DNA of 32,057 bases from Stenotrophomonas maltophilia (GCA_002435595.1 DJBL01000146.1:1-32057), one strand, 5' to 3'; numbered from the stretch's first letter, positions 15,920 to 24,075 are shown. Program-made: numbers and translations. Notes: generated by a model not told the origin, from the letters alone.

Positions 15920-17252
15920 GATTCTTCGATATTACGTAGAGAACGAAAATCGCGAGCTCTACTTCAATTATCTTGCGCAGAAGGCAGGCAATGATGGCTA
16001 CGGTCTGTTGGCTCTCGGTGTCGTACGCAATGACAACGCGCCTGGTGCAACCGCCAACAACTTTGCCGCGCAGCAGGCGGCCCGTGACGGCGTCGTAATG
16101 AAAGAGAGTGGGTGGCAGGACCTTGGTGTCGCATTGATCGAGCGCGACTTCGGGTTGCGGGAGGGGCACTACCTCGCTGGCCGTGCCGATCTTGCCCTCA
16201 ACCTGCCTGTGCGGGATGTACAGGTTTCCCACGATCCGACGTTTGTGGAGAAGGGGATCGACCGAGACGGCTGGACACCGCGAAAGCTACTCGAAGCAGC
16301 CCGCGATCACGGAGGTGAGGCGGAGGCCGAGAAGGTCTGGACGATGCTGCTTGACAATCGAAACCATGGGGCGGATCGAGCCGTCGAAACCACCAGGGTG
16401 CTGTTGACTACCTACAACGATGAAGGACCGAAAATGGAAGCCTATGTGGCCGACATGAGTCGCGCACGCGTGCCGGCGGGCCTTCAACCAACTCCCAATG
16501 CCGATCCCGACCGCATCGAACTTCGCGGCCAGACGTACCAGTACCAGCCCGAAGGGGGCCAGTGGCGCCGGGACATCGAGGTGAAGGTCAGCGTGCCGCT
16601 GGGGCCACTGCCGATCCCAGTGGGATCCTTCAGCCCAGCGTCGGTGCCGGTGACGGACAAGGCCACCCTCGAGTACCTTGACGATGCCCGCCACGTTCGC
16701 CAGCAGCGTCAGGACCTGCGTGATGACTTCCATCCGGAGGACCCCAATCGCAACCGGCCGATCATGAAAAGCCCGCAGGTGCTTGCCGGGGTTGGCGCGC
16801 CGGAGCACGCGTCACCGGCGCAGCTCGCACAGGCCACCGATCCCAGGTCGCCCGATCACGTCCGCAATGGTCTTTACCAGCAGTGTGCCGCAGGCGTACG
16901 GGGGCTGGATGCCGAGGTCGGCAAAGGCTGGGACCGGCACAGTGAATGCATGACGGCCAGCTTGACCACGCTGGCCGCGACCAACCGGCTGGACCGGGTC
17001 GATCAGGTGCTACTGACAGCCCCCAGCCAGGGGAAGGCCGGAGGTGACCACGTCTTCGTGGTGCAGGGCGCGCTGGACGACCCGACCCATCGCCGCGCCC
17101 ACATGCCAACCGCACAGGCCATCACCACGCCACCGGAGCAGTCTTTCCAGCAATTGGCCGCGCTCGACCAGGAGCGTGCCCGCGCACCTGCAATGCAGAT
17201 GGAGCACGCGCAGGCGGATCCGGCGCGATCGTCTGCGGCAATGCAGATCTGA
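15876..17252 (+). CDS. Predicted type IV secretion antibacterial effector with XVIPCD (X-Tfe)
   Basis: The 458-residue protein has no signal peptide. Residues about 325-430 match the XVIPCD, the VirD4-binding secretion domain of Xanthomonadales T4SS effectors: SPDHVRNGLYQQ, a Leu-Asp-x-x-x-Gly segment, LDRVDQVLLT, HVFVVQGALDDPTHRRAHM and EQSFQQLAAL, followed by a Gln-rich tail (431-458). Residues 8-75 form a domain with GNDGYGLLALGVVRN that I cannot assign; 80-320 show no enzyme motif I recognise. Xanthomonadaceae use such effectors to kill competing bacteria, and from memory Smlt3024/Smlt3025 of S. maltophilia is a comparable pair. The ATG has AGGAG/GGAAGGG upstream and overlaps the lipoprotein gene before it. 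Base composition is less GC-rich than in the flanks, suggesting transfer. Confidence 0.82.
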   Translation: MEKQVQPTLNAKDIEILRYYVENENRELYFNYLAQKAGNDGYGLLALGVVRNDNAPGATANNFAAQQAARDGVVMKESGWQDLGVALIERDFGLREGHYLAGRADLALNLPVRDVQVSHDPTFVEKGIDRDGWTPRKLLEAARDHGGEAEAEKVWTMLLDNRNHGADRAVETTRVLLTTYNDEGPKMEAYVADMSRARVPAGLQPTPNADPDRIELRGQTYQYQPEGGQWRRDIEVKVSVPLGPLPIPVGSFSPASVPVTDKATLEYLDDARHVRQQRQDLRDDFHPEDPNRNRPIMKSPQVLAGVGAPEHASPAQLAQATDPRSPDHVRNGLYQQCAAGVRGLDAEVGKGWDRHSECMTASLTTLAATNRLDRVDQVLLTAPSQGKAGGDHVFVVQGALDDPTHRRAHMPTAQAITTPPEQSFQQLAALDQERARAPAMQMEHAQADPARSSAAMQI

Positions 17253-17298
17253 TGTGGCGGGCATCGTCGTACCGGCTTCAGGGGAGGACGCGCGCGAC

Positions 17299-18174
17299 AT
17301 GACATTGTTGGTCAAACGCACGCTGCTCCTTGTCGCACTGCTGCCGCTGGCAGCCTGTGCGCCGCGGCCGGCGCAGAAGCCGGCAGAGCGCACCCAGACC
17401 AACGAGCAGGGCTGCACGCGGCAGCGCAGTGTGGGTCCGCAGTACCCGTATGCCGATCCGGCGCCGCTGAAGCAGGCCTGCGTGGGCCCGTATCTGTTGG
17501 CGCTGCCGCAGAACTACTTCGATAACCAGATCGGCACCGAGCACGACGGACGTTTTGCCCTGGCGTTGGAGTACCCGTCGTTGGAGGCGTTCAAACCGGG
17601 GCAGCGCATGAACCTGCCTGTTGCCGGATCATTGCGCACCGTCCGCATCCGGTATGGCTACTCCGATCGCTACACACCTCTGCAAATACTGGAGCGGATG
17701 TCCACGCTTCCGGAGTACGAACCAGACAGCCCCAGTCGCTCATTCAAGGACAGGATCAAGGGCGAGCAGGTGCACGGGCTGCTGCCTTACTACGTAGACA
17801 TGGCGCGCGTACGCGCGCACTACCTGGGGAAAGGCGCAAGCAACGACACGCCGCTGATCCAGCCGGAGTCGAATGACGACTGGTACGTTTCGTTTGACGT
17901 CGCTGGACGGGTCGAACGGTTGGTCAGCTGCGCATCCCGGGAAATGAAGGACCCGGGGTATGACTGGCGAGGCGATGTGCCGGTCAAGAATTCAACGATC
18001 GGGGTGGCACGATGCGAGCACATGTTCGTGATACCAGACCGGGACGTCCTCGTCTCCGTTTCCTACCTGCGCGACCTGCTGCCCCAATGGCAGCGCCTTG
18101 AAGCGCGCGCAACGGCACTCTTTCTGGAGAGCGAGGTGACAACGGGGCGCCCCGCACAAGGCGTGCCCCGATAG
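17299..18174 (+). CDS. Predicted immunity lipoprotein 3 (X-Tfi-like)
   Basis: The 291-residue lipoprotein (lipobox LAAC, Cys20; Ala at +2) is the third paralogue, downstream of the effector after 46 bases. It shares the near-identical segment QGCTRQRSVGPQ through EYPSLEAFKPG with both others and resembles copy 2 along its length, including CEHMFVIPD and YLRDLLPQWQ. GGGGAGG lies 11 bases before the ATG at 17299. It has no effector after it: the next gene converges from the minus strand. It may be a spare immunity gene for the intact effector, or protect against related toxins from neighbours. No enzymatic motif was seen. Confidence 0.72.
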   Translation: MTLLVKRTLLLVALLPLAACAPRPAQKPAERTQTNEQGCTRQRSVGPQYPYADPAPLKQACVGPYLLALPQNYFDNQIGTEHDGRFALALEYPSLEAFKPGQRMNLPVAGSLRTVRIRYGYSDRYTPLQILERMSTLPEYEPDSPSRSFKDRIKGEQVHGLLPYYVDMARVRAHYLGKGASNDTPLIQPESNDDWYVSFDVAGRVERLVSCASREMKDPGYDWRGDVPVKNSTIGVARCEHMFVIPDRDVLVSVSYLRDLLPQWQRLEARATALFLESEVTTGRPAQGVPR

Positions 18175-18215
18175 ATCAGCCCAGGATGCGACCAGGTGGA
18201 AGGCGGGGCATCACG

Positions 18216-18278
18216 CGCCGCTCCGGGGCGGCGTCACGCGACCGTCCCTGGGCCCGGCGGGCAGGGCCTCCCCGGCGG
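18216..18278. terminator. GC-rich dyads between convergent genes
   Basis: The 118-base gap between lipoprotein 3 and the patatin gene contains CGCCGC/GCGGCG (18216-18233) and a GCCC/GGGC dyad near 18260. There is no T tract. The position between convergent genes suggests a transcription-stopping role, but support is modest. Confidence 0.3.
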
Positions 18279-18292
18279 GACCTGCGGGCTCC

Positions 18293-19291
18293 TCAGCCCT
18301 CGCACTTCTCCTTGCGCCCCATCAGCCTGCCCACGCGCGAGGGTTCCTCGCACTTCGGCTTGGGCGGCGGCGGGGCCAGCGCCGCGGCGCTGGCGCGCTG
18401 CAGCTGCTGCACCTTGGCGCGGATCTGCGGCATGGCCGCCATCGCGGCCTTCTCGCCTTCCAGGATCGCAAACCCGCGCTGGCTGAAATCGGCCGCGCCG
18501 ATGTCCAGCACCTTGGGGCGGATGATGATGTCCGCGCGTGCCAGTTCCTGCTCGCCCAGGCGCTGGCCCATGATCGCGATCGACTGGTTGACGATGCCGA
18601 GCATGCCGGTCGGCGATTTGCCGCTGGCCTTGCTGGAGATATCCACGGCGATGACGAAGTCGGCGCCCAGCTGGCGCGCGGCATCCACCGGCACCGGGCT
18701 GACCACGCCGCCGTCGACGAAGCTGTTCTTGCCGATCTTCACCGGTTCGAACACGCCGGGGATGCTGCTGGAGGCGCGCACCGCCTGGCCGACGTTGCCG
18801 CGCACGAACACGGCGCGCTCGCCGGTATCCAGGTTGGTGGCCACCGCGGCGAACGGCTTCTGCAGTTTCTCGGCGGGGCGGTTGCCTACCTGGGTGTTCA
18901 CGTAGTCCTGCAGCTTCTGGCCCTGGACCAGGCCACCGGAGAACAGGCGCATGTCGCGGATGCTCGCTTCATCCAGGGCCACCGCTTTGGACTGCATCTG
19001 GAAGGCGTCCATGCCGCTGGCATACAACGCACCGACCACGCTGCCGGCGCTGGTCCCGGACACCACCACCGGCTCGAAGCCGTTGGCCTCGAGCATCTTG
19101 ATCACGCCGATGTGGGCAAAGCCCTTGGCGGCGCCGCCGCCAAGGGCGATGCCGATCTTGACCGGCTTGGCCGGCGTCACCGCCGTGGCCACCGGGGGCG
19201 GGGTCGGGCGGACCGGATCCCCGCCGCAGCCGGCCAGCAGGCCGAGCAGGGCAACGGACAGCGTAAGACGGGTGCGGCGCAGTGATTTCAT
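18293..19291 (-). CDS. Patatin-like phospholipase, lipoprotein
   Basis: The 332-residue protein is a RssA/YlbK-like patatin: oxyanion segment ALGGGAAKG (49-57), nucleophile GTSAG with Ser81 and the dyad Asp193 in FVDGG. These enzymes hydrolyse acyl esters of phospholipids through a Ser-Asp dyad. The N-terminus is a lipoprotein signal (LLAGC, Cys22; Gly at +2), so it is probably anchored in the outer membrane facing the periplasm, unlike cytoplasmic RssA. The C-terminus has a Pro-rich stretch and a basic tail with Cys. It is convergent with the effector locus; no functional link is evident. Confidence 0.93.
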   Translation of the reverse strand: MKSLRRTRLTLSVALLGLLAGCGGDPVRPTPPPVATAVTPAKPVKIGIALGGGAAKGFAHIGVIKMLEANGFEPVVVSGTSAGSVVGALYASGMDAFQMQSKAVALDEASIRDMRLFSGGLVQGQKLQDYVNTQVGNRPAEKLQKPFAAVATNLDTGERAVFVRGNVGQAVRASSSIPGVFEPVKIGKNSFVDGGVVSPVPVDAARQLGADFVIAVDISSKASGKSPTGMLGIVNQSIAIMGQRLGEQELARADIIIRPKVLDIGAADFSQRGFAILEGEKAAMAAMPQIRAKVQQLQRASAAALAPPPPKPKCEEPSRVGRLMGRKEKCEG

Positions 19292-19336
19292 CGGGATCGC
19301 ATAAGGTGAATGGGGATCAGGGGCGCCAGCATACCC

Positions 19337-19360
19337 GGAGTGCCGGCCGCTGGCCGGCCC
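19337..19360. repeat. Degenerate SMAG-like palindrome
   Basis: GGAG followed by TGCCGGCC-GCT-GGCCGGCC, in the 117-base gap between the AIM24-like gene and the patatin gene (both minus). The stem is near identical to the repeat at 10411, but the GTAG head is altered. Confidence 0.55.
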
Positions 19361-19408
19361 GATCGGGACGGCCAGTCATATCCGGTTGCCGCGCCGGCAG
19401 TGACAGGA

Positions 19409-20434
19409 TCAGAACCGGTTGTCGCCGTCCAGGATGCGGCCGATCCCGCCCAGCACCGAGCCCTCGCCACGGCTCTGCCCACCGGCCTGCGGCGCGGCCA
19501 TCCACATCCGCCCGGCCAGCCGCGAGAACGGCAACGACTGCAGCCAGACCTTGCCCGGGCCGGTCAGGGTGGCCAGGAACACGCCCTCGCCGCCAAACAC
19601 CATGCTCTTGATACCCGCGACCCGGCGCACGTCCATGTCCACGGTGGCGTGGTAAGCCACCACGCAGCCGGTGTCCACGTCCAGGCGCTCGCCGGCGGCC
19701 AGCTCGCGCTCGACCACGCAGCCGCCGGCATGCACGAACACCCAGCCATCGCCCTCCAGCTTCTGCATGATGAAGCCCTCGCCGCCGAACAGCCCGGTCA
19801 TCACCTTGCGCTGGAACTGCACCCCGATCTGCACCCCGCGCGCGCCGGCCAGGAAGCTGTCCTTCTGGCAGATCAGGCGCCCACCATGCTCGTCCAGCTT
19901 CATCGGCAGCACGGTGCCGGGGTAGGGCGCGGCGAAGGCGACCTTGGCCTTGCCCTGGCCGGTGTGGGTGTACAGGGTGGCAAACAGGCTCTCGCCGGTG
20001 AGCACGCGCTTGCCCGCGCTCATCAGCTTGTCCATGAAGCCGCCGCCCTGGCCGCTGTGCGAGCCATCACCGAACACGGTATCCATCTGCACCGAGGCGT
20101 CCTTGAACATCAGGGCGCCGGCTTCGGCAATGGCGCTTTCGCCCGGATCGAGCTCGATCTCCACGAACTGCATCTCATGGCCGACGATGCGGAAGTCGAT
20201 GTCATCGGCGCGCTGGCCGCGCGCGGCGGTCCCGGGCAGCGGCGGCGGCGCACCCTGCGGCCCGGTGCTGCCGGCCAGCAGTTCGGGAACCTCGGCGATG
20301 GCCATCCAGCCGCTCATCCCTTCGCACCACACCAGCGCACGCGGGTTGGACTGGGCGAACTGGCGGGCGGCCGCGTCATCGAGCGGGCCAACGCGGCCGG
20401 CCTGGCCGGCGGTGTGGAAGTACCACTGGGTCAT
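19409..20434 (-). CDS. GYF_2 domain plus AIM24/TIGR00266-family protein
   Basis: The 341-residue protein begins with a GYF_2-type domain (QWYFHTAGQAGRVGPLDD to SGWMAIAEVPEL, residues about 3-52) followed by a Pro/Gly linker and an AIM24/TIGR00266 domain (about 80-330). The latter is a Gly-rich beta-repeat region with FRIVGHEMQFVEIELDPGE and FGGEGFIMQKLEGDG. It has no signal peptide or membrane segment. GYF_2 domains occur in bacterial proteins of unknown role, and AIM24 proteins have no established bacterial function. The start at MTQWYF fits the domain boundary, and the frame extends upstream without a conserved sequence. Confidence 0.88.
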   Translation of the reverse strand: MTQWYFHTAGQAGRVGPLDDAAARQFAQSNPRALVWCEGMSGWMAIAEVPELLAGSTGPQGAPPPLPGTAARGQRADDIDFRIVGHEMQFVEIELDPGESAIAEAGALMFKDASVQMDTVFGDGSHSGQGGGFMDKLMSAGKRVLTGESLFATLYTHTGQGKAKVAFAAPYPGTVLPMKLDEHGGRLICQKDSFLAGARGVQIGVQFQRKVMTGLFGGEGFIMQKLEGDGWVFVHAGGCVVERELAAGERLDVDTGCVVAYHATVDMDVRRVAGIKSMVFGGEGVFLATLTGPGKVWLQSLPFSRLAGRMWMAAPQAGGQSRGEGSVLGGIGRILDGDNRF

Positions 20435-20589
20435 GGCGACGTACCTGGCAGGAGAGAGGGCGCCCAGTCTAGAACGGGCCCCGCCTGGACGGACTGGGCC
20501 GGAAGTCGTGACCGCGGTCGAAAGACGCGCGCGCCCTTCACATCTGCCTGGCCGGATCTTGGTAATGAATGACCGGAATTTGCGACGCT

Positions 20590-20605
20590 GTTGCTGTACT
20601 GCAAC
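20590..20605. promoter_or_regulatory. Dyad upstream of the TonB receptor
   Basis: GTTGC-N6-GCAAC lies about 50 bases before the chosen ATG, within the 222-base divergent gap. Its position and symmetry suit an operator, but no known binding motif was recognised. Confidence 0.3.
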
Positions 20606-20656
20606 AATTGTCTGGTAGCGCCGGTCCACCACCCCTCCCAACACAGCCTAATCGCC

Positions 20657-22924
20657 ATGTTCCCGAACCGCACTGCCCACGGCCGGTTTCCGTCCGTGCA
20701 CCCGCTCGTCATCGCCCTCGCCGCCCTGCTGCCATTGACGGCCGCAGCCCAGGACGCCCCCGCCGCCAAGGATCCGGTCGCGCTCGATACGTTGCAGGTG
20801 ACGGCCCAGCGCCGCGTGGAGAACGCCAAGGACGTGCCGGTCTCGATCTCGGCCATCCAGGGCGAGAAGCTCGACGTGCTCGGTTCGGCCGGCGACGACA
20901 TCCGTTTCCTGTCCGCGCGCGTGCCCAGCCTGAACATCGAATCGTCCTACGGGCGTGCCTTCCCGCGCTTCTACATCCGCGGCCTGGGTAATACCGACTT
21001 CGATCTCAATGCTTCGCAGCCGGTGTCGCTGGTGTATGACGACGTGGTGCAGGAAAGCCCGCTGCTGAAGGGCTTCCCGCTGTTCGACCTGGCCGGCGTG
21101 GAAGTACTGCGCGGTCCGCAGGGCACCCTGTTCGGCCGCAACACCCCGGCCGGCGTGGTCAAGTTCGATTCGGCGCGTCCGTCGCAGGATGCCGATGGCT
21201 ACATCAAGGTCGCCTACGGCAGCTACAACACCTGGAACACCCAGGGCGCCTACGGTGGCCCGCTGACCGACCGCTGGTCGGCCCGCGTGTCGGCGCTGTA
21301 CCAGCGCCGCGATGATTGGGTCACCAACACCCGCGCCAACGCGCCGGCGCAGGGCTTTGAAGGCTATGACGAAGCCGCCGCACGCGTGCAGTTCCTGTAC
21401 GAAGGCGATGATCTCGAAGCGCTGTTCAACCTGCACAAGCGCAAGCTCAACGGCACCGCGCGCCTGTTCCGCGCCAATATCCTCAAGCCGGGCACCAACC
21501 AGCTGGTCGAGAACTTCGACCGCGACGAGGTCTCCACCGATGGCCAGAATTTCTCCGAACTGGAAACCTGGGGCGCCAGCGCGCGCCTGAAGTGGGACCT
21601 GGGCCGGGTGACGCTGCACTCGATCACCGGTTATGAAACCGCCGAATCGCTCAACCACGGCGACATCGACGGCGGCTACGGCGCCAGCTTCCTCGGCGCC
21701 GGCAACTACGGTCCGGGCAACATCCCGTTCGCCTCGGAGTCGGCCGACGGCCTGCCGCACCACCGCCAGTGGACCCAGGAATTCCGCGTGGAATCCAACG
21801 AGTGGGGCCGCTTCGACTGGCAGGCCGGCGTGTTCTACTTCGATGAAGACGTCACCATCGACAGTTTCAACTACGACTCGCTGACCCCGGGCAACCCGCA
21901 GACCGGCCATGCGGTCCAGCAGCAGCGCAACAAGGCCTGGGCCGCCTTCGCCTCCGGTGATTTCGACGTGACCGAGCGCTTCAAGCTGCGCGGCGGCGTG
22001 CGTTACACCCAGGACAAGAAGGATTTCAGCGCCAGCGTGCTGCAGGCCGTACCCTTTGGTACCCCGGTCAGTGGCCCGTACATCGCCAAGACCGACGTCA
22101 ACGACGTCAGCTGGGACCTGAGCGGCGTCTACCAGATCACCGACAACTTCAACGCGTATGCACGCGTGGCCAAGGGCTTCCGCGCCCCGTCGATCCAGGG
22201 CCGTCTGGCCTTCGGCGGCGTTTCCCAGGCCGACTCGGAGAAGGTGATTTCCTATGAAGTAGGCATCAAGGCCGATCTGTTCGACCGTCGCGCCCGCCTG
22301 GGCTTCAACGTGTTCCGCTACAACGTCGATGGCCAGCAGTTGATCGCCGTGGGCGGCAGCAACAACACCGCCACCCTGCTCAACGCCGACAAGACCATCG
22401 GCCAGGGCGCCGAGCTGGACTTCGAGGCCTACCTCACCGACCACGTCCTGTTGACGCTGGGCAGCAGCTACAACGATACCGAGATCAAGGACCGCGACCT
22501 GGCGGTGGCGATCTGCGGCGGCGGCTGCACCATCACCGACCCGACCACGGTCATCGACGGCGCCACCTACGCGCTGGTCAACGGCAACCCGTTGCCGCAG
22601 GCGCCCAAGTGGATCCATAACCTGACCCTGCGTGCCGGCTTCCCGATCAACGACGCCAGCGAGCTGTACGTGTACACCGACTGGGCCTACCGCAGCCCGG
22701 TCAACTTCTTCCTGTACGAGTCGCCGGAGTTCCGCAGCCGCTCCTCGCTGGAAGGCGGCCTGCGCCTGGGCTACAACTGGGATTACGGCCAGTACGACGT
22801 GGCCGTGTACGGCCGCAACCTGACCGACCAGGTGCGCGTGGTGGGGGCGATCGACTTCAACAACCTCACCGGCTTCCTCAACGAGCCGCGCACGTTCGGC
22901 GTGGAGTTCACCGCGAAGTTCTGA
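20657..22924 (+). CDS. TonB-dependent outer membrane receptor
   Basis: The 755-residue protein has a signal peptide (hydrophobic 16-31, cleavage near AAAQ), a TonB box-like LDTLQVTAQRR, a plug domain (about 50-165: VPVSISAIQGEKLD, RGLGNTDFDLN, EVLRGPQGTLFGRNTPAG) and a 22-strand barrel ending in the terminal aromatic residue of TAKF. It resembles the iron-siderophore-like group rather than the large SusC or carbohydrate-type receptors. No transport partner is adjacent, so the ligand is not known. It is divergent from the AIM24-like gene and ends at a clear bidirectional terminator. The start is chosen by signal-peptide fit; an alternative begins 66 bases earlier. Confidence 0.94.
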   Translation: MFPNRTAHGRFPSVHPLVIALAALLPLTAAAQDAPAAKDPVALDTLQVTAQRRVENAKDVPVSISAIQGEKLDVLGSAGDDIRFLSARVPSLNIESSYGRAFPRFYIRGLGNTDFDLNASQPVSLVYDDVVQESPLLKGFPLFDLAGVEVLRGPQGTLFGRNTPAGVVKFDSARPSQDADGYIKVAYGSYNTWNTQGAYGGPLTDRWSARVSALYQRRDDWVTNTRANAPAQGFEGYDEAAARVQFLYEGDDLEALFNLHKRKLNGTARLFRANILKPGTNQLVENFDRDEVSTDGQNFSELETWGASARLKWDLGRVTLHSITGYETAESLNHGDIDGGYGASFLGAGNYGPGNIPFASESADGLPHHRQWTQEFRVESNEWGRFDWQAGVFYFDEDVTIDSFNYDSLTPGNPQTGHAVQQQRNKAWAAFASGDFDVTERFKLRGGVRYTQDKKDFSASVLQAVPFGTPVSGPYIAKTDVNDVSWDLSGVYQITDNFNAYARVAKGFRAPSIQGRLAFGGVSQADSEKVISYEVGIKADLFDRRARLGFNVFRYNVDGQQLIAVGGSNNTATLLNADKTIGQGAELDFEAYLTDHVLLTLGSSYNDTEIKDRDLAVAICGGGCTITDPTTVIDGATYALVNGNPLPQAPKWIHNLTLRAGFPINDASELYVYTDWAYRSPVNFFLYESPEFRSRSSLEGGLRLGYNWDYGQYDVAVYGRNLTDQVRVVGAIDFNNLTGFLNEPRTFGVEFTAKF

Positions 22925-22930
22925 GGGGAG

Positions 22931-22955
22931 GTGCCCACCGTTGGTGGGTAGGCAC
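22931..22955. repeat. SMAG-like palindrome after the TonB receptor
   Basis: GTGC-CCACC-GTT-GGTGG-GTAG-GCAC forms an interrupted stem that includes a GTAG tetramer. It lies just after the receptor stop and before the terminator. Confidence 0.5.
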
Positions 22956-22961
22956 GCAAAC

Positions 22962-22992
22962 AAAAGCGGCGCGGAGAAATCCGCGCCGTTTT
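22962..22992. terminator. Bidirectional rho-independent terminator
   Basis: GGCGCGGA-GAAA-TCCGCGCC gives an 8-bp stem with a GAAA tetraloop, AAAA on the left and TTTTC on the right. It lies between the TonB receptor (plus) and the acid phosphatase (minus), so it can end both transcripts. Confidence 0.85.
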
Positions 22993-23004
22993 CTGTTGTG
23001 CCCG

Positions 23005-23028
23005 GTGGAGCCGACCGTTGGTCGGCTG
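23005..23028. repeat. SMAG-like palindrome AGCCGACC/GGTCGGCT
   Basis: A perfect 8-bp stem with a GTT loop (23009-23027), preceded by GTGG. The stem sequence is typical of Stenotrophomonas SMAG elements, here with a GTGG head instead of GTAG. Confidence 0.6.
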
Positions 23029-23033
23029 CCCAA

Positions 23034-23879
23034 CTACAACGCGCTTTCCGGCCGTACCTTCAACACCGCTTCCTCGGCCGCGCAATCGCGGCTGGAATGC
23101 AGCCCGGCCTTGCGCGCGGCAACGATCTCCTTGCGTGCAGCCAGCAGGTCCTTGGTGAACGCGGCGTTGTCATGCAGGCGTGCCACGGCCGCTGCGCCCA
23201 TGAAGCGGCCTTCCAGGATGTCGCTCTGCCAGTGCACGTTGCACACCAGGCGGCTTTCGCCGTAGTTGCGGCCCCGCAGCTGGATCGCATCGGCGCGGTC
23301 GGGCGCGATCTCCGACAGGATCAAGGCCCATGCCCAGCCGATGGAGGTGTGGCCGGACGGGTACGACCCGTTGCCGCGCAGGTCTTCTTCATCGTCGGGC
23401 GTGCAGGTCGGTTCGCCGTTGACCATGAACGGGCGCGCGCGCTGGTAATGCTTCTTGGCGGTGCGGGTGGCTGCACTGGCATCGATCCGGCTGCGCTCCA
23501 GCAGGCGGTACAGCGCGGGCGTCTTCACCGCGTCCACGTCCATGTCGATGGCGCAGGAGAACTGGTTGGCACCGGCCGGGAAGCCGAGCTCGGCATCGGT
23601 GTGGGCCTGGGCGAAGCGCGGGCTGCCACGCAGCGCGCGGGCCTCGCGGCTGACCTGTTCGTCCAGCGCGAAGCCGGCTGAACCCGCCGCCGGCGGGGCC
23701 GGCACCAGCATCAGGCTGGCCGGTACCGCATCGGCGGACAGATAGCCCACCGCCTTGGTGGTCACCGACGCTTCCACCGGTGTCGTGCCCGGTGCCCCGG
23801 TGGTGGAGCAGCCGGCCAGGGCGGCCAGCAGGGCAGCGGTCAGCACGGGGCGCAGGGCAGGCGCGGTGGGGAGCGACAT
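23034..23879 (-). CDS. Class A acid phosphatase (PAP2 superfamily), lipoprotein-type signal
   Basis: The 281-residue protein carries the phosphatase signature of class A bacterial acid phosphatases: KKHYQRARPF (K-x6-RP), GSYPSGHTS and ESRLVCNVHWQSDIL (SR-x5-H-x3-D). These hydrolyse phosphomonoesters in the periplasm. The N-terminus has a signal ending in a lipobox-like LAGC (Cys24), suggesting lipid anchoring, where PhoN-type enzymes are usually soluble. An upstream ATG 30 bases earlier is possible; the shorter start gives a cleaner signal. It ends at the shared terminator and is divergent from the lipase-like gene. Confidence 0.92.
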   Translation of the reverse strand: MSLPTAPALRPVLTAALLAALAGCSTTGAPGTTPVEASVTTKAVGYLSADAVPASLMLVPAPPAAGSAGFALDEQVSREARALRGSPRFAQAHTDAELGFPAGANQFSCAIDMDVDAVKTPALYRLLERSRIDASAATRTAKKHYQRARPFMVNGEPTCTPDDEEDLRGNGSYPSGHTSIGWAWALILSEIAPDRADAIQLRGRNYGESRLVCNVHWQSDILEGRFMGAAAVARLHDNAAFTKDLLAARKEIVAARKAGLHSSRDCAAEEAVLKVRPESAL

Positions 23880-24057
23880 CGGCAGGTCTCGGTACGAACG
23901 AGTCGGCATGATCGCAGCTTCACCCGGCGTGGACAGCGGCCGTTGGTCATGCGGCCAGATCCGGCACGGCCGACCGTCGGATGATGGAAACCCGCTACTG
24001 GTTCACGGTTTTGGCCCGGCGCGCGACATAGCTTCGCCCAAGGCGCCACCATCGGTC

Positions 24058-24075
24058 ATCTATCCATGGATAGAT
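24058..24075. repeat. Perfect 18-bp palindrome
   Basis: ATCTATCCATGGATAGAT is symmetrical over all 18 bases, in the 258-base divergent gap between the acid phosphatase and the lipase-like gene, 63 bases before the lipase ATG. It could be a regulator operator or a relic of a repeat. Confidence 0.6.

Noticed and set aside
13800..18200. Prophage, transposon or integron borders around the effector locus
   Set aside because: No integrase, transposase, tRNA or direct terminal repeats were seen at either side. Lower GC content alone supports transfer but not a named element.
20613..20632. TGGTAGCGCCGGTCCA upstream of the TonB receptor as LacI-type operator or SMAG repeat
   Set aside because: Only half of the positions are symmetrical and there is no second arm for a hairpin. 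A similar GGTAGCGCCGGTCA occurs at 24091 without clear structure.
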